A stretch of DNA of 64,000 nt from Dehalococcoidia bacterium. Its GTDB lineage: Bacteria; Chloroflexota; Dehalococcoidia; Dehalococcoidales; Fen-1064. The notes below the pieces were generated by a model that worked only from the letters and a program-made list of their open reading frames with translations, had not been told where the DNA came from and did not search any database. Shown piece by piece: positions 26,783 to 35,371 of the stretch (within the stretch, counting starts at the first letter, position 1; every line of letters begins with the position of its first letter). The position numbers were made by a program, and so were the translations under genes. The stretch lies in NCBI GenBank assembly GCA_011170375.1, contig DUEV01000001.1, forward strand, positions 186,001 through 250,000, in the 5' to 3' direction.

Positions 26783-27161
26783 TTCATTTTGACTTCACTG
26801 TGCCAGTCCCCTAACTTTTGCAGGTTAACTGTGCCTTCCACAGGTGCGTCTTGTTGATTTCCGAGATACTGTATGCCTGATACAGGAGTGGGTGTACCAG
26901 GGAACCAACATCACGAGCCAAAAGGCTCACGTAATAGGACCCAAAAGTGGCTGTTTCGCAGAGTTACTAATTAGTACGATTAGATTAGTAAAGAACTATA
27001 TTGGTCAGCGTTAATCAGTAAACACCTAAATAAGACATATACAAGGCTAATAATACTGATAATAAACCTATAGATACGTAATAGGCTTAAAAGAATTATA
27101 TACAGCCATCTTGTAAAACTTGGGTAGATATAAGACAAAGATAGAGATGGAGGCCTGATAC
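26783..27161 (+). promoter_or_regulatory. AT-rich upstream region of the archaellum operon
   Basis: About 380 bp without a gene before the first helix-turn-helix gene. From 26960 on it is strongly AT-rich. TACTAATTAGTA at 26965-26976 is a perfect 12-bp palindrome and is followed by two further ATTAGTA/ATTAGA copies to 26991, so it could be an operator. No confident -35/-10 pair was found. GATGGAGG at 27147 serves the downstream TTG start. Confidence 0.45.
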
Positions 27162-27410
27162 TTGAGAGGTAAGCCAAAAAGAGAGATGGTGCTGGACGGC
27201 GATGCCATCATGACAAGTGCCGAAGTTGCCGAATTCCTCAAGGTGCACCTTGGTTCAGTCAGGCGTTGGAGTCGCAGTGGCAAGTTGAAGGGATATCGTT
27301 TGGGGGAGCGTGGCGACTGGAGGTATCTCCGAGAGGACGTGATGGATTTCTTTTACGACTATAACAGACTAATATCGGAAGGAGGTGATGCTGTGGCCAA
27401 AATGAGATAG
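27162..27410 (+). CDS. Excisionase-type helix-turn-helix DNA-binding protein (copy 1)
   Basis: 82 residues from a TTG start with a GATGGAGG ribosome-binding site. Residues 15-60 are a winged helix-turn-helix of the excisionase/MerR-like HTH_17 family: TSAEVAEFLKVHLGSVRRWS, then GYRLGERGDWRYLREDV. Such proteins act as transcription factors or as phage/plasmid excisionases. It lies about 100 bp before the first archaellin. The protein at 36198-36422, at the far end of the operon, is nearly identical over this domain. The likely job is control of the archaellum genes, inferred from position only. Confidence 0.85.
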   Translation: MRGKPKREMVLDGDAIMTSAEVAEFLKVHLGSVRRWSRSGKLKGYRLGERGDWRYLREDVMDFFYDYNRLISEGGDAVAKMR

Positions 27411-27508
27411 CAGGCTACAATAGCAGGCTACGGGTACCTGCAATGCCCATGCAGGTATCAAAGACACAAGGCATTCAACCACCCAAAACCTATGAAAAGG
27501 AGGAATCA

Positions 27509-28123
27509 ATGCTGAAAAGATTAATGAAGATGTACCGAGGCGAGAAGGGCATTACCGGTCTGGAAACGGCCATCATCCTGATTGCATTCGTGGTAGTTGC
27601 CTCTGTATTCGCCTACACTGTCCTCTCGGCGGGTATTTTCTCGTCCCAGAAGGGCAAGGAAGCTATCTATTCCGGTCTTGAGGAGGCCAGGGCTTCCGTG
27701 ACGCTTAAGGGCAGCGTCGTTGCTGAGGACACTGATAGTGACGATGACATCGACCAGCTGGTGTTCGTCGTGGCCACCGCACTGGAAGGCGAAGCGATTG
27801 ACTTCACAATACCGACCGACACCACACCCGCAGATGGGATAGCTGACGATGGTAGTTCCAATGTATGTGTGATTTCGTACTCTGACCAGACCCAGCGGGT
27901 AGATGACCTGGACTGGAGTTTTAGCCCGCTTGGTAAGGATGATGGTGATTCTCTACTCGAGCCTGGAGAGAAATTCGAAATCACCATTGACCTGAGTGCC
28001 ATGGACGGGGATATCGTTACTTACACCACCTTCTCGATAGAGGTCAAGCCGCCGAAGGGTAGTGTACTCATCGTCGAGAGAACGACCCCTGGCGTAATCG
28101 ATGATGTCATGATCCTGAACTAA
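27509..28123 (+). CDS. arlB: Archaellin (archaeal-type flagellin), copy 1
   Basis: 204 residues from ATG 27509 with AAAAGGAGGAATCA upstream. The N-terminus is a class III (type IV pilin-like) signal: a short basic head MLKRLMKMYRGEKG, then the cleavage point before ITGLETAIILIAFVVVASVF, the hydrophobic helix that packs the filament core. GIFSSQKGKEAIYSGLEEA follows. This helix closely matches archaellins of Methanomicrobia/Archaeoglobi type and not bacterial flagellin. The C-terminal part is an acidic beta-rich domain ending VERTTPGVIDDVMILN. Cleavage would need an ArlK/PibD-type peptidase, not seen in the window. Confidence 0.9.
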   Translation: MLKRLMKMYRGEKGITGLETAIILIAFVVVASVFAYTVLSAGIFSSQKGKEAIYSGLEEARASVTLKGSVVAEDTDSDDDIDQLVFVVATALEGEAIDFTIPTDTTPADGIADDGSSNVCVISYSDQTQRVDDLDWSFSPLGKDDGDSLLEPGEKFEITIDLSAMDGDIVTYTTFSIEVKPPKGSVLIVERTTPGVIDDVMILN

Positions 28124-28170
28124 TGAGTATTGACATCGGAACCACCTGAACAAAGGAAAAGGAGGAATCA

Positions 28171-28845
28171 ATGCTGAAGAGATTTTTTAAGATGCACCGG
28201 AGCGAGAAAGGCATCACCGGTCTGGAAACAGCCATTATCCTGATTGCGTTTGTGGTTGTTGCCTCCGTTTTCGCCTACACAGTCCTGTCGGCTGGTATAT
28301 TCTCGTCTCAGAAGGGCAAGGAGGCCATCTACTCCGGTCTCGATGAGGCCAGGGCGTCTCTGGAGCCAAGAGGTAGCATGTATGCTTACGAAGGTACGGT
28401 GGGTACTACCGATACCGCGGTCAAACTATCCTTTACACTGACCACAGCTCTCAGCGGACAGGCCATAGACCTGACGCCGCCATATACTGCTAGTGCTACT
28501 GACCTGACAGCCAGTGGATTGGACCACGTCTGTCTCGTGTCGTTCATTGACGAGAACCAGCTCATCCCTGATGCCGCCTGGACGATTGATTTTGTCGGCA
28601 AGAACAACGGTGACTACCTGCTGGAGTCAGAGGAAAAGGCCGTAATCACGGTATGGCTGGCTGACTATGCTACTTCCGCTTATGCACTGGGTACCGATGA
28701 CACCGACCCCTTCATTGATGCTGATGCTGACTTGCTTGATATCTACGACATCTTCACCGTTGAGGTACGGGCCGAGAAGGGCGCTGTGCTCGTGCTGCAG
28801 CGCACCTTGCCTGGGCGCTTCGATGCCGTTATGGACCTGAACTAA
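28171..28845 (+). CDS. arlB: Archaellin, copy 2
   Basis: 224 residues, preceded by the same AAAAGGAGGAATCA site as copy 1. Residues 1-60 are almost identical to copy 1 (ITGLETAIILIAFVVVASVF after the KG cleavage point), and the end LQRTLPGRFDAVMDLN is again similar. The surface-exposed middle (about 65-200) differs strongly, as usual for multiple archaellins in one filament. 47 bp after copy 1, so a tandem duplication in one operon. Confidence 0.9.
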   Translation: MLKRFFKMHRSEKGITGLETAIILIAFVVVASVFAYTVLSAGIFSSQKGKEAIYSGLDEARASLEPRGSMYAYEGTVGTTDTAVKLSFTLTTALSGQAIDLTPPYTASATDLTASGLDHVCLVSFIDENQLIPDAAWTIDFVGKNNGDYLLESEEKAVITVWLADYATSAYALGTDDTDPFIDADADLLDIYDIFTVEVRAEKGAVLVLQRTLPGRFDAVMDLN

Positions 28846-28894
28846 GGAATGGCCTGTTATTTGACTCTAGAAGTATGAGCTGAGAGGAGAGAAA

Positions 28895-29668
28895 ATGGAG
28901 CAAAGGATCCAGGACCTGGAAGAAGAGTTGAAACTGCTTAAGAACCAGATAAAAGCGGTCCTGCTCGACATAAAAGAGAACCTGGCTAATGGCGAATGGC
29001 AGGAACTCTCTTCTCGGTGGGGATACGAGGCTGCTGGTCAGACTCAAGAACTGTCTGGCCAGCAGCCAGTGGAGTCCCATTCTACACCAGAAGTGACTCA
29101 GGAGTCGAACCCTGCGTCTACTACGGTCACAGTTGATATGGGGGAACCGGCTCGGCAACAGGCTGAGCCGGCCCCCCCCCTCTTCAGGAGTGAACCTGTG
29201 AATCTGCCTCAAGCTGCTCCTGCCAATGGTAATAGAAAGGATAATGACTACCCAAATAGTCAACCAGACTTGTTAACCGTCGTTATGCTCGGACAGTGGC
29301 TCGACCGGGCGGTCGCTACTGTCGGTAAGAACGAGACAGAAAAGATTATCGAAATGTATGACATTACCGGGAATCTACCGGTACAGATGAAAAAGACCCT
29401 GCTATTACTTATCGATTCATGTGAGAAAAATGAGGGGAGTACCAGAAGAAGTAGCAAGCATAGTATAGGGTTGACCAGCTACTCGCTTCTCATGGATATG
29501 GACAGCCTTTTAAGATATCGGAACCGGGCACTTGAGGCGGCTGTGCTCTCTCTGCTCGCCGAAAGACAATGTCAGCGGAATAAGGACCAGAGTCCAAGAC
29601 AGTCCCGGCAGAAAAAGGAGAGCGAAAACAGCCAAGACGCGCATTATGTAGGAGCCCTCGATGGATAA
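28895..29668 (+). CDS. ArlC/D/E-like archaellum motor-scaffold protein
   Basis: 257 residues. The N-terminus (EQRIQDLEEELKLLKNQIKA) is a predicted coiled coil, as in ArlC/FlaC proteins. A Pro/Gln/Glu-rich linker follows, then a helical domain from about residue 128: LLTVVMLGQWLDRAVATVG, KIIEMYDITGNLPVQM and LLLLIDSCE. The WL...VG...YD.TG....M pattern resembles the ArlD/ArlE domain, which binds ArlH/ArlI and links to chemotaxis in Euryarchaeota. It ends inside the start of the next gene (8 bp overlap). Assignment rests on the pattern and operon position. Confidence 0.65.
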   Translation: MEQRIQDLEEELKLLKNQIKAVLLDIKENLANGEWQELSSRWGYEAAGQTQELSGQQPVESHSTPEVTQESNPASTTVTVDMGEPARQQAEPAPPLFRSEPVNLPQAAPANGNRKDNDYPNSQPDLLTVVMLGQWLDRAVATVGKNETEKIIEMYDITGNLPVQMKKTLLLLIDSCEKNEGSTRRSSKHSIGLTSYSLLMDMDSLLRYRNRALEAAVLSLLAERQCQRNKDQSPRQSRQKKESENSQDAHYVGALDG

Positions 29669-30176
29669 AGCCCTGAGTACCATTCTCCTTGTCATCGCTT
29701 CCCTGGTCTGTGCGGTTCTGGCAATTAACGCCATATATCCGGCGACCAGTATCTCCAGTGGTGCGCTCGGTAGTGCGTCAACTCAAATGGGCGATCGCAT
29801 AAAAAGCCAAATAAGTATCGTACACTCTGCCGGAGAGCTGGATGACAGCGGCGTATGGCAGGACACCAACTCAGACGGTAATTTTGATGTGTTCATATGG
29901 GTGAAAAACATAGGAGGTACCACTGTAGATAACGCAGAGAATTGTGACCTCTTTCTTGGTGGAGACGATGGGAGCTGGTTACGAATATCGCATGAGGACT
30001 GGGCTGGTGGAGAATTGCCAAGCTGGAACTACACTATTGACAGCGGCACTGAATGGGGTCGGGAGACCACCATGATGATTGAGGTAAGCTTCGAGAGCGC
30101 TCTGTCTTCAGGGGAATATCGCATCAAGTTGATTATACCTAATGGAATTTCCGATGAATACTACTTCAGTATGTGA
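29661..30176 (+). CDS. arlG: ArlG-like archaellum stator/anchor protein
   Basis: 171 residues. An N-terminal hydrophobic helix (ALSTILLVIASLVCAVLAIN) anchors a secreted beta-sandwich. VFIWVKNIGGTTV with CDLFLGG, then YRIKLIIPNGISDEYYFS at the end matches the ArlG pattern of VKNxG...D.F.DG...NGVSD..YFS. In archaea ArlF and ArlG bind the S-layer side and form the motor's stator; Chloroflexota also have single-membrane-like envelopes, so the job could be similar. Overlaps both neighbours. Confidence 0.75.
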   Translation: MDKALSTILLVIASLVCAVLAINAIYPATSISSGALGSASTQMGDRIKSQISIVHSAGELDDSGVWQDTNSDGNFDVFIWVKNIGGTTVDNAENCDLFLGGDDGSWLRISHEDWAGGELPSWNYTIDSGTEWGRETTMMIEVSFESALSSGEYRIKLIIPNGISDEYYFSM

Positions 30177-30706
30177 CCGCGATGAGTACTGTCATTACTA
30201 CACTGGTTATGATTGCCATGCTGCTAACATCAGGCCTGGCGATGGCACAGAGTTCTTTAACATCAATGGACTACATTGCCCAGTGTTGGAAAGAGACTGA
30301 AAGCGCGGCCCAGGAAACATCAAGAACTGATATTTTGGCATTAGGTGCTCAAACAGCCGGGGGCTTTGTCGAAGTCCCCATTGATAATAGCGGTAGTATA
30401 CACATAGCACAGTTCCCCAACTGGGATGTGCTTGTTCACTACTATGACGGTAACGGCGATTATTACATCGTTGAAACTGAATATGCCGAGGGGACTACCC
30501 CAGGCGATAACCAGTGGTCCGTGGCTGGTATATACACCGACGATACGCTGGGACAGAACGAGGTATTCGAGCCCGGGATATTAAACCCGGGTGAAGTCAT
30601 GTTACTGAGAGTGAACCTAGTGCCAACACCTTATGGAGGGACAGTGTGCTGGGTTACTGTGTCCACACCGAGCGGTGTGACGACCTCAGTACAATTTGTG
30701 GTTTAG
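30173..30706 (+). CDS. arlF: ArlF-like archaellum stator/anchor protein
   Basis: 177 residues from GTG 30173, overlapping arlG by 4 bp. A hydrophobic N-terminal helix (STVITTLVMIAMLLTSGLAM) is followed by a helix with polar residues (MDYIAQCWKETESAAQETSR) and then a beta-rich extracytoplasmic domain. The same layout is seen in ArlF. CWVTVSTPSGVTTSVQFVV forms the last strands. Sequence alone does not separate ArlF from other pseudopilin-like partners; operon order supports ArlF. Confidence 0.7.
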   Translation: MTAMSTVITTLVMIAMLLTSGLAMAQSSLTSMDYIAQCWKETESAAQETSRTDILALGAQTAGGFVEVPIDNSGSIHIAQFPNWDVLVHYYDGNGDYYIVETEYAEGTTPGDNQWSVAGIYTDDTLGQNEVFEPGILNPGEVMLLRVNLVPTPYGGTVCWVTVSTPSGVTTSVQFVV

Positions 30707-30716
30707 GAGACTGCGA

Positions 30717-31427
30717 GTGGAGAAACTGGAGAAAAAGGATATCGGCCTGATATCTACCGGGAATGACGAGCTGGACAAGAAAATCGGGGGAGGGATACCA
30801 CCCAATTCCCTTAGCCTGATAGAGGGGCAGCCTGATTCTGGTAAATCTGTCCTGTCTCAGCAAATGATATGGGGTTCTCTTAGAAACGGGTACAAGGTGG
30901 CCATCTTCACTACGGAGAACTCAGTGAGAAGTCTCCTCACACAGATGCAGAGCTTGAATCTGGATGTAACTAATTACCTCCTGCTTTCCCGTCTTCAGAT
31001 TTTTCCGGTGGATGCTAGGAAGACAGCCGGCAATCTGAATACCGGACTGGCTCCCATGGTCGCGAATTGTGCGTTGAGAGGGTTCGACCTGGCAGTGATA
31101 GACTCTCTTACATACTATGTCACCCATGTTGGCGTCGCTGAACTGATTACGTTTTTCGAGGAGATGAAGGCTCTGAATGGGAAGGGATTGAGCGTACTAT
31201 GCAGTGCTCACTCCTATGCTTTTGAAGAGGGTACGCTTATCAGAATTGGAGCCATGTGTGACGCTCATCTGAGACTGCGTATGGAGACAATGGGGGCCAA
31301 GCTGATAAAAATCCTAGAGGTAGCCAAGGTCCGTGGTGCCGTCCAGAAGACCGGTAATATCGTCTCTTTTGATGTCGAACCAAATTGGGGCATCAAGGTT
31401 ATACCATATTCGAAGGCGAGGGCTTAA
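30717..31427 (+). CDS. arlH: ArlH, RecA-fold ATP-binding archaellum regulator
   Basis: 236 residues from GTG 30717, with TTTAGGAGACT before it; a longer frame from 30696 runs through this site. Walker A is GQPDSGKS (about 37-44), Walker B LAVIDS (about 125-130). STGNDELDKKIGGGIPPNSL at the N-terminus is the typical KaiC-like/ArlH opening. ArlH binds ArlI and is needed for archaellum assembly. 10 bp before arlI. Confidence 0.9.
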   Translation: MEKLEKKDIGLISTGNDELDKKIGGGIPPNSLSLIEGQPDSGKSVLSQQMIWGSLRNGYKVAIFTTENSVRSLLTQMQSLNLDVTNYLLLSRLQIFPVDARKTAGNLNTGLAPMVANCALRGFDLAVIDSLTYYVTHVGVAELITFFEEMKALNGKGLSVLCSAHSYAFEEGTLIRIGAMCDAHLRLRMETMGAKLIKILEVAKVRGAVQKTGNIVSFDVEPNWGIKVIPYSKARA

Positions 31428-31436
31428 TAGACTGAT

Positions 31437-33164
31437 ATGCCAAGGATAATTCTACCATTCGGTGAGCAAATAGATGGAGAAAAAAAGGGGAATCGAGTTA
31501 GCACCGAATTGTATCAGCAGCTATCCGAACCCTTCAGGGAAGCCTGCGAGAACAATAGCCATCTCGCAGACTATGTCGGGATTTGTGTTGCTGCCGAAAT
31601 AGAGATTCCTGAATTTATTAACAATCTCAAACGGTCTGATGGAGACCGCGAGAGCAAAAATCTGATTTATCAGGCCTCGGATAACATATTCGTCCATGTT
31701 TTCTCCAGTGCTTCCAATGACAGGGATGTATATGTCCCAATAGAGCCGGGAATGACTGAGGACATGAGTCAGGTAATGCTTAATGTTGAGAACCGACTGC
31801 TTGATATTGCGGGCGAGCTTGAGGAAGCAGAAACGGATGAGGAGCGGACTGAGGGGATACTGAAGTGTCTCAAAAAAGTATGCATGATTGGTCGTAACGG
31901 CTCGAGGCCCAATTCGAATGATGGCAAGTCCGAAAGTAATAGCAGACAGAAGGTAAGGGTGACTAAGGAGCAGTTCGATGCCCTTCAGTACCTTCTTATC
32001 AGGGACAAGATTGGTATGGGGGCTATGGAACCATTGATTGTCGACCCAAATATTGAAGACATCAGTTGCAGCGGTATCGGGCCAATATTTGTTGAGCATA
32101 AGATATTTAAGAGCTTGGCTTCAGCGATAGTATTTGAGAGTCATGAGGAGCTGGACGATTTCGTCTTACGTCTTTCCGAGCACATCAGAAAGCCAGTTAC
32201 GCTGCGAAAGCCTATTGTTGACGCCACCCTACCTGACGGTTCTCGTATCAATATTGTATACGGGCGGGAGATATCCCGGCGGGGCAGCAATTTCACCATC
32301 AGAAAGTTTGCCGGTGTCCCTTTAAGCATAATGGAGCTTATCGAATTCGGTAGCATTAACTACGAAATGGCTGCTTATATGTCGCTGATTCTTGAAGACG
32401 GCATGAACGTATTTGTTGTTGGCGAGACTGCCTCGGGGAAGACCACTCTTCTTAATGCTTTGACTACCTTCATCCCGATAAACAATAAGATTGTCAGTAT
32501 CGAAGATACCCCTGAGCTTCAGGTGCCTCATGCTAACTGGCTTCGTGAAGTGGCTAATGCCTCTGGAGGCGATGAAAAAGAGGCCAAAGTAAGCATGTTC
32601 GAGCTACTGAAGGCCGCCCTCAGGCAGCGACCTAATGTTATAGTCATTGGTGAGATTCGTGGAGAGGAAGGGAATATTGCCTTTGGTGCCATGCAGACAG
32701 GCCATGCTGTAATGTCTACCTTCCATGCCGCTTCCGTGGAAAAGGTCATCCAGCGTATCACCGGCAATCCGATAAATGTTCCCAAAACACACGTGGACAA
32801 TCTGAACGTGGTGGTAGTCCAGAACGCGGTCAAGCTGCCGAATGGTAAGAATGGGCGGCGGGCATGTAGTATCAGTGAGATAGTCGCCTACGACCCTCCT
32901 TCTGAGTCTTTTAACTACGTTGAGGTATTTCGCTGGGACCCAGCCACAGACGAGTTCAATTTCGTCGGGAGCCGTAACAGTTACCTTTTGGAAGACAGGA
33001 TTGCTATTCGGCGCGGTATCCCGGCTGACCGCAAATGGGAGATATATAGTGTACTGGACAGAAGAGCGCGGATTCTGGAGAGACTTCATAAGGACAAAGG
33101 AGTAACCAATTTCTATGAACTTCTTAACGTTCTGGCGAAGGCGCAAGAGCAGGGTCTCTTTTAA
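31437..33164 (+). CDS. arlI: ArlI, archaellum assembly and rotation ATPase
   Basis: 575 residues, the expected length of FlaI/ArlI of the secretion-ATPase superfamily. Walker A is GETASGKT (about 329-336), the Walker B region is VIVIGEIRGEEG (near 400), and the His box is GHAVMSTFHAASVEKVIQRI. The N-terminal half binds the hexamer partner; DPNIEDISCSGIGPIFVEH is the typical N-domain motif. It drives export of archaellins and rotation of the filament. The end overlaps arlJ by 50 bp. Confidence 0.93.
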   Translation: MPRIILPFGEQIDGEKKGNRVSTELYQQLSEPFREACENNSHLADYVGICVAAEIEIPEFINNLKRSDGDRESKNLIYQASDNIFVHVFSSASNDRDVYVPIEPGMTEDMSQVMLNVENRLLDIAGELEEAETDEERTEGILKCLKKVCMIGRNGSRPNSNDGKSESNSRQKVRVTKEQFDALQYLLIRDKIGMGAMEPLIVDPNIEDISCSGIGPIFVEHKIFKSLASAIVFESHEELDDFVLRLSEHIRKPVTLRKPIVDATLPDGSRINIVYGREISRRGSNFTIRKFAGVPLSIMELIEFGSINYEMAAYMSLILEDGMNVFVVGETASGKTTLLNALTTFIPINNKIVSIEDTPELQVPHANWLREVANASGGDEKEAKVSMFELLKAALRQRPNVIVIGEIRGEEGNIAFGAMQTGHAVMSTFHAASVEKVIQRITGNPINVPKTHVDNLNVVVVQNAVKLPNGKNGRRACSISEIVAYDPPSESFNYVEVFRWDPATDEFNFVGSRNSYLLEDRIAIRRGIPADRKWEIYSVLDRRARILERLHKDKGVTNFYELLNVLAKAQEQGLF

Positions 33165-34608
33165 CGAGGGCCCACTGAGCTTTGATTTGCTCTATCAGCT
33201 GTCATATATGTCGGCTATATCGACGGCTGGCCTGCCGCGCAGCCAGATTTTTGCATTGGGTGCTCAGTTACCCTGCAGCGCAGCGAATTATATCGCTGAA
33301 ATCCAAAACCTGTCACAGAAGTGGCGCTATGATTATGCAGTCGCCTGCCGTATGGTAGGGGAGTCGTCCAAGAAAGAAGCGGTCAAGAGTCTGCTTCTCC
33401 GCCTGGCGAGCTCTCTTAACTCCGGTGAGCCTGAGTCAACCTTCCTAGACCAGGAAGCACGGATCCAGGCCGAAGCCTTCAATAGTGACTACGAACGTCG
33501 TGTCGAGTCACTGAGAAAGTGGACTGAGGCGTATGCTGCACTGGTTGTCTCGGCGGCCTTGATAGTGATGGTGGCGGCTGTCTCCATGCTGATATATCCC
33601 ATTGCGGCAGGATTCACCTTTGCGTTGGCTGGTGTTACCGTTGTTGTTGGTGTGGTGGGGGCGTGGTGCGTCTATGTGGCGTCGCCAAAGGAAGTAAGAG
33701 TGCACTCGCCATCTCAGTATTGTCCTGCCTTTATCCGGGCTAACCGGTGGGAGCGTATGCTGGTACCAGCGGCATCGGTCGCCCTGGTCCTCATACTGGC
33801 GGCAGGTATGGAATTGGGGTTTGCTATTCTGGCGGCATCTATCTTGCTTCTCCCCATAGGTATCTTCGGCACGATGTGCGAACGTCAGATAAGTAATAAA
33901 GACAGGGACATCCATACCTTCCTGAGGTCACTGGGAAACGTGACCTCAGCGATAGGGATAACGACTTCCCAAGCAGTCGGAAGATTGGACCTCAGATCAA
34001 CTGCTGCCCTGGCCGAAGATGTTAAGCGTCTTCGTTCCCGGTTGGCTTCAAGATTGAAGCCTGACCTCTGTTGGAAACGTTTTTCCCTGGAGACAGGTAG
34101 TGAGTTGATATACCGGAGTATCAGGATGTTTCATGATGCTACCAGGCTGGGTGGCGAGGCAGACGTCGTGGGAGAGCGGTCGTCTATTTTGGCGATGAGT
34201 CTTGACTTCCTCCGTGCCAAAAGAGGCCAGGTGTCCTCGTCTTTCACCTGGCTGGCAATAGGCGTGCATGGAGCTATTGTCGGTTTGCTGGTTTTTGTGT
34301 CACAGGTGGTGTCAGCTTTCGCAGGGGTTGTTGAGGGTGTCTATGAAGAAGCACTGGCGGAAGCCCCGGTCAGGACAGTAGAGATATTCAGCTTCAGCTT
34401 CCAGAGTGTGCCGATACTGAAGAACCTGACTCTGCCTTGTCTGCTGATACTGGCAGCGACAACCGCCTTTGCTGCTAACGCAGCCGCCGGTGGCTCTCGT
34501 TATAAACTTTACCTCTACCTTGGTGCGACCTTTGGCTTATCTGGAGCAGCTATGCTAGTAGTCCCGGCAATGACGGATATGATATTTGCCTCGGTGTCAG
34601 TCATGTAG
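33115..34608 (+). CDS. arlJ: ArlJ, archaellum platform membrane protein
   Basis: 497 residues, start inside arlI with AAAGGAG about 10 bases before. Two GspF/T2SSF-like cytoplasmic parts are separated by membrane segments: first YAALVVSAALIVMVAAVSML and a following pair (about 135-195), later VALVLILAAGMELGFAILAA, and C-terminal segments near 380-410 and 440-495. LSYMSAISTAGLPRSQIF is the typical T2SSF start. It is the inner-membrane core on which ArlI acts. Confidence 0.9.
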   Translation: MNFLTFWRRRKSRVSFNEGPLSFDLLYQLSYMSAISTAGLPRSQIFALGAQLPCSAANYIAEIQNLSQKWRYDYAVACRMVGESSKKEAVKSLLLRLASSLNSGEPESTFLDQEARIQAEAFNSDYERRVESLRKWTEAYAALVVSAALIVMVAAVSMLIYPIAAGFTFALAGVTVVVGVVGAWCVYVASPKEVRVHSPSQYCPAFIRANRWERMLVPAASVALVLILAAGMELGFAILAASILLLPIGIFGTMCERQISNKDRDIHTFLRSLGNVTSAIGITTSQAVGRLDLRSTAALAEDVKRLRSRLASRLKPDLCWKRFSLETGSELIYRSIRMFHDATRLGGEADVVGERSSILAMSLDFLRAKRGQVSSSFTWLAIGVHGAIVGLLVFVSQVVSAFAGVVEGVYEEALAEAPVRTVEIFSFSFQSVPILKNLTLPCLLILAATTAFAANAAAGGSRYKLYLYLGATFGLSGAAMLVVPAMTDMIFASVSVM

Positions 34609-34632
34609 AAAAAGACTGAAGGAGATTTGATT

Positions 34633-35280
34633 ATGGCTAACCAGTCTATTTTATTGGCGATACGAAGAATGTGGGAGTACTTTACCGTGCCTCCACCGGG
34701 TGACCTCGGTTTTGCCTCCGAGGAACGTGACCCCGTTGGGGAATTCCTGGAGCAACAGAGCCGGGGGGGAGGTATGATTGAGGCTGAAACTGAGGCTGAG
34801 ATTGAGGCTGAGGAAGTATTGCCGGTGAGTAATTATGAACCAGAGGATGAGAGTAGCCAGGCTGCTGCGGACATGAGTCCATCACCGGTCGATAATCTTG
34901 AAGCTGAGCCGACTACTAGCCCTAATGAGTCTGAGAGTGAGGTACTGCCACCAGCAGCCGATATGAGCCAAAACGAAACCGAGGGTGAGGTGATTCTAGA
35001 GATGACGGATAGCAAAGCGGACCAGGCTGAAAATGAGGAAGAGGCAAAGTTAGATGATGTGGCTCCGGATGAGACTGGGGAGAAAGTGGCGGAAGAAGCT
35101 ACCAAAGAGGGTAATCAGGAGGGGGGGGATGACCTGCTGGATATCTTCCGGAGTGAAAAAGAGGTGAAGCAGAGCGACACTCTTCACGACAGCCTAGCTG
35201 ATATAGATATCCAGGAACTTCTCGAAGAAGGCAGAGACCTTCTGGCTGATATTAATGCGAGACGCTATAGAAGGACATGA
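34633..35280 (+). CDS. Strongly acidic protein at the end of the archaellum operon
   Basis: 215 residues from ATG 34633 with GAAGGAGATTTGATT upstream, 24 bp after arlJ. A short basic head (SILLAIRRMWEYFTVPPPG) is followed by a disordered, Glu-rich low-complexity middle with EAETEAEIEAEE-type repeats and three PSP/ADMS repeats. A final helical part contains DLLDIFRSEKE and IDIQELLEEGRDLLADINAR. No known family. As the last gene of the operon it may be a motor or switch adaptor, which is inference. Confidence 0.7.
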   Translation: MANQSILLAIRRMWEYFTVPPPGDLGFASEERDPVGEFLEQQSRGGGMIEAETEAEIEAEEVLPVSNYEPEDESSQAAADMSPSPVDNLEAEPTTSPNESESEVLPPAADMSQNETEGEVILEMTDSKADQAENEEEAKLDDVAPDETGEKVAEEATKEGNQEGGDDLLDIFRSEKEVKQSDTLHDSLADIDIQELLEEGRDLLADINARRYRRT

Positions 35281-35371
35281 GGTTCGTGGGTTAGTTGGTT
35301 GTAGTGGTGTATGCCGCCTTCCGTGAGTGTCACTACAGAGCAGATATCAGGTGCTCTTCCACATTCCGGTA

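Noticed and set aside
27162-34608. Tad or type IV pilus system instead of archaellum
   Set aside because: The archaellin-type ITGLETA helix, an ArlH-type RecA-fold protein and ArlF/ArlG-like proteins are present. There is no PilQ/TadC pair, TadZ or Flp pilin.
34780-35000. Possible tandem DNA repeat in the acidic gene
   Set aside because: The GAGGCTGA-like repetition encodes the Glu/Ala-rich low-complexity part of the protein and needs no separate explanation.
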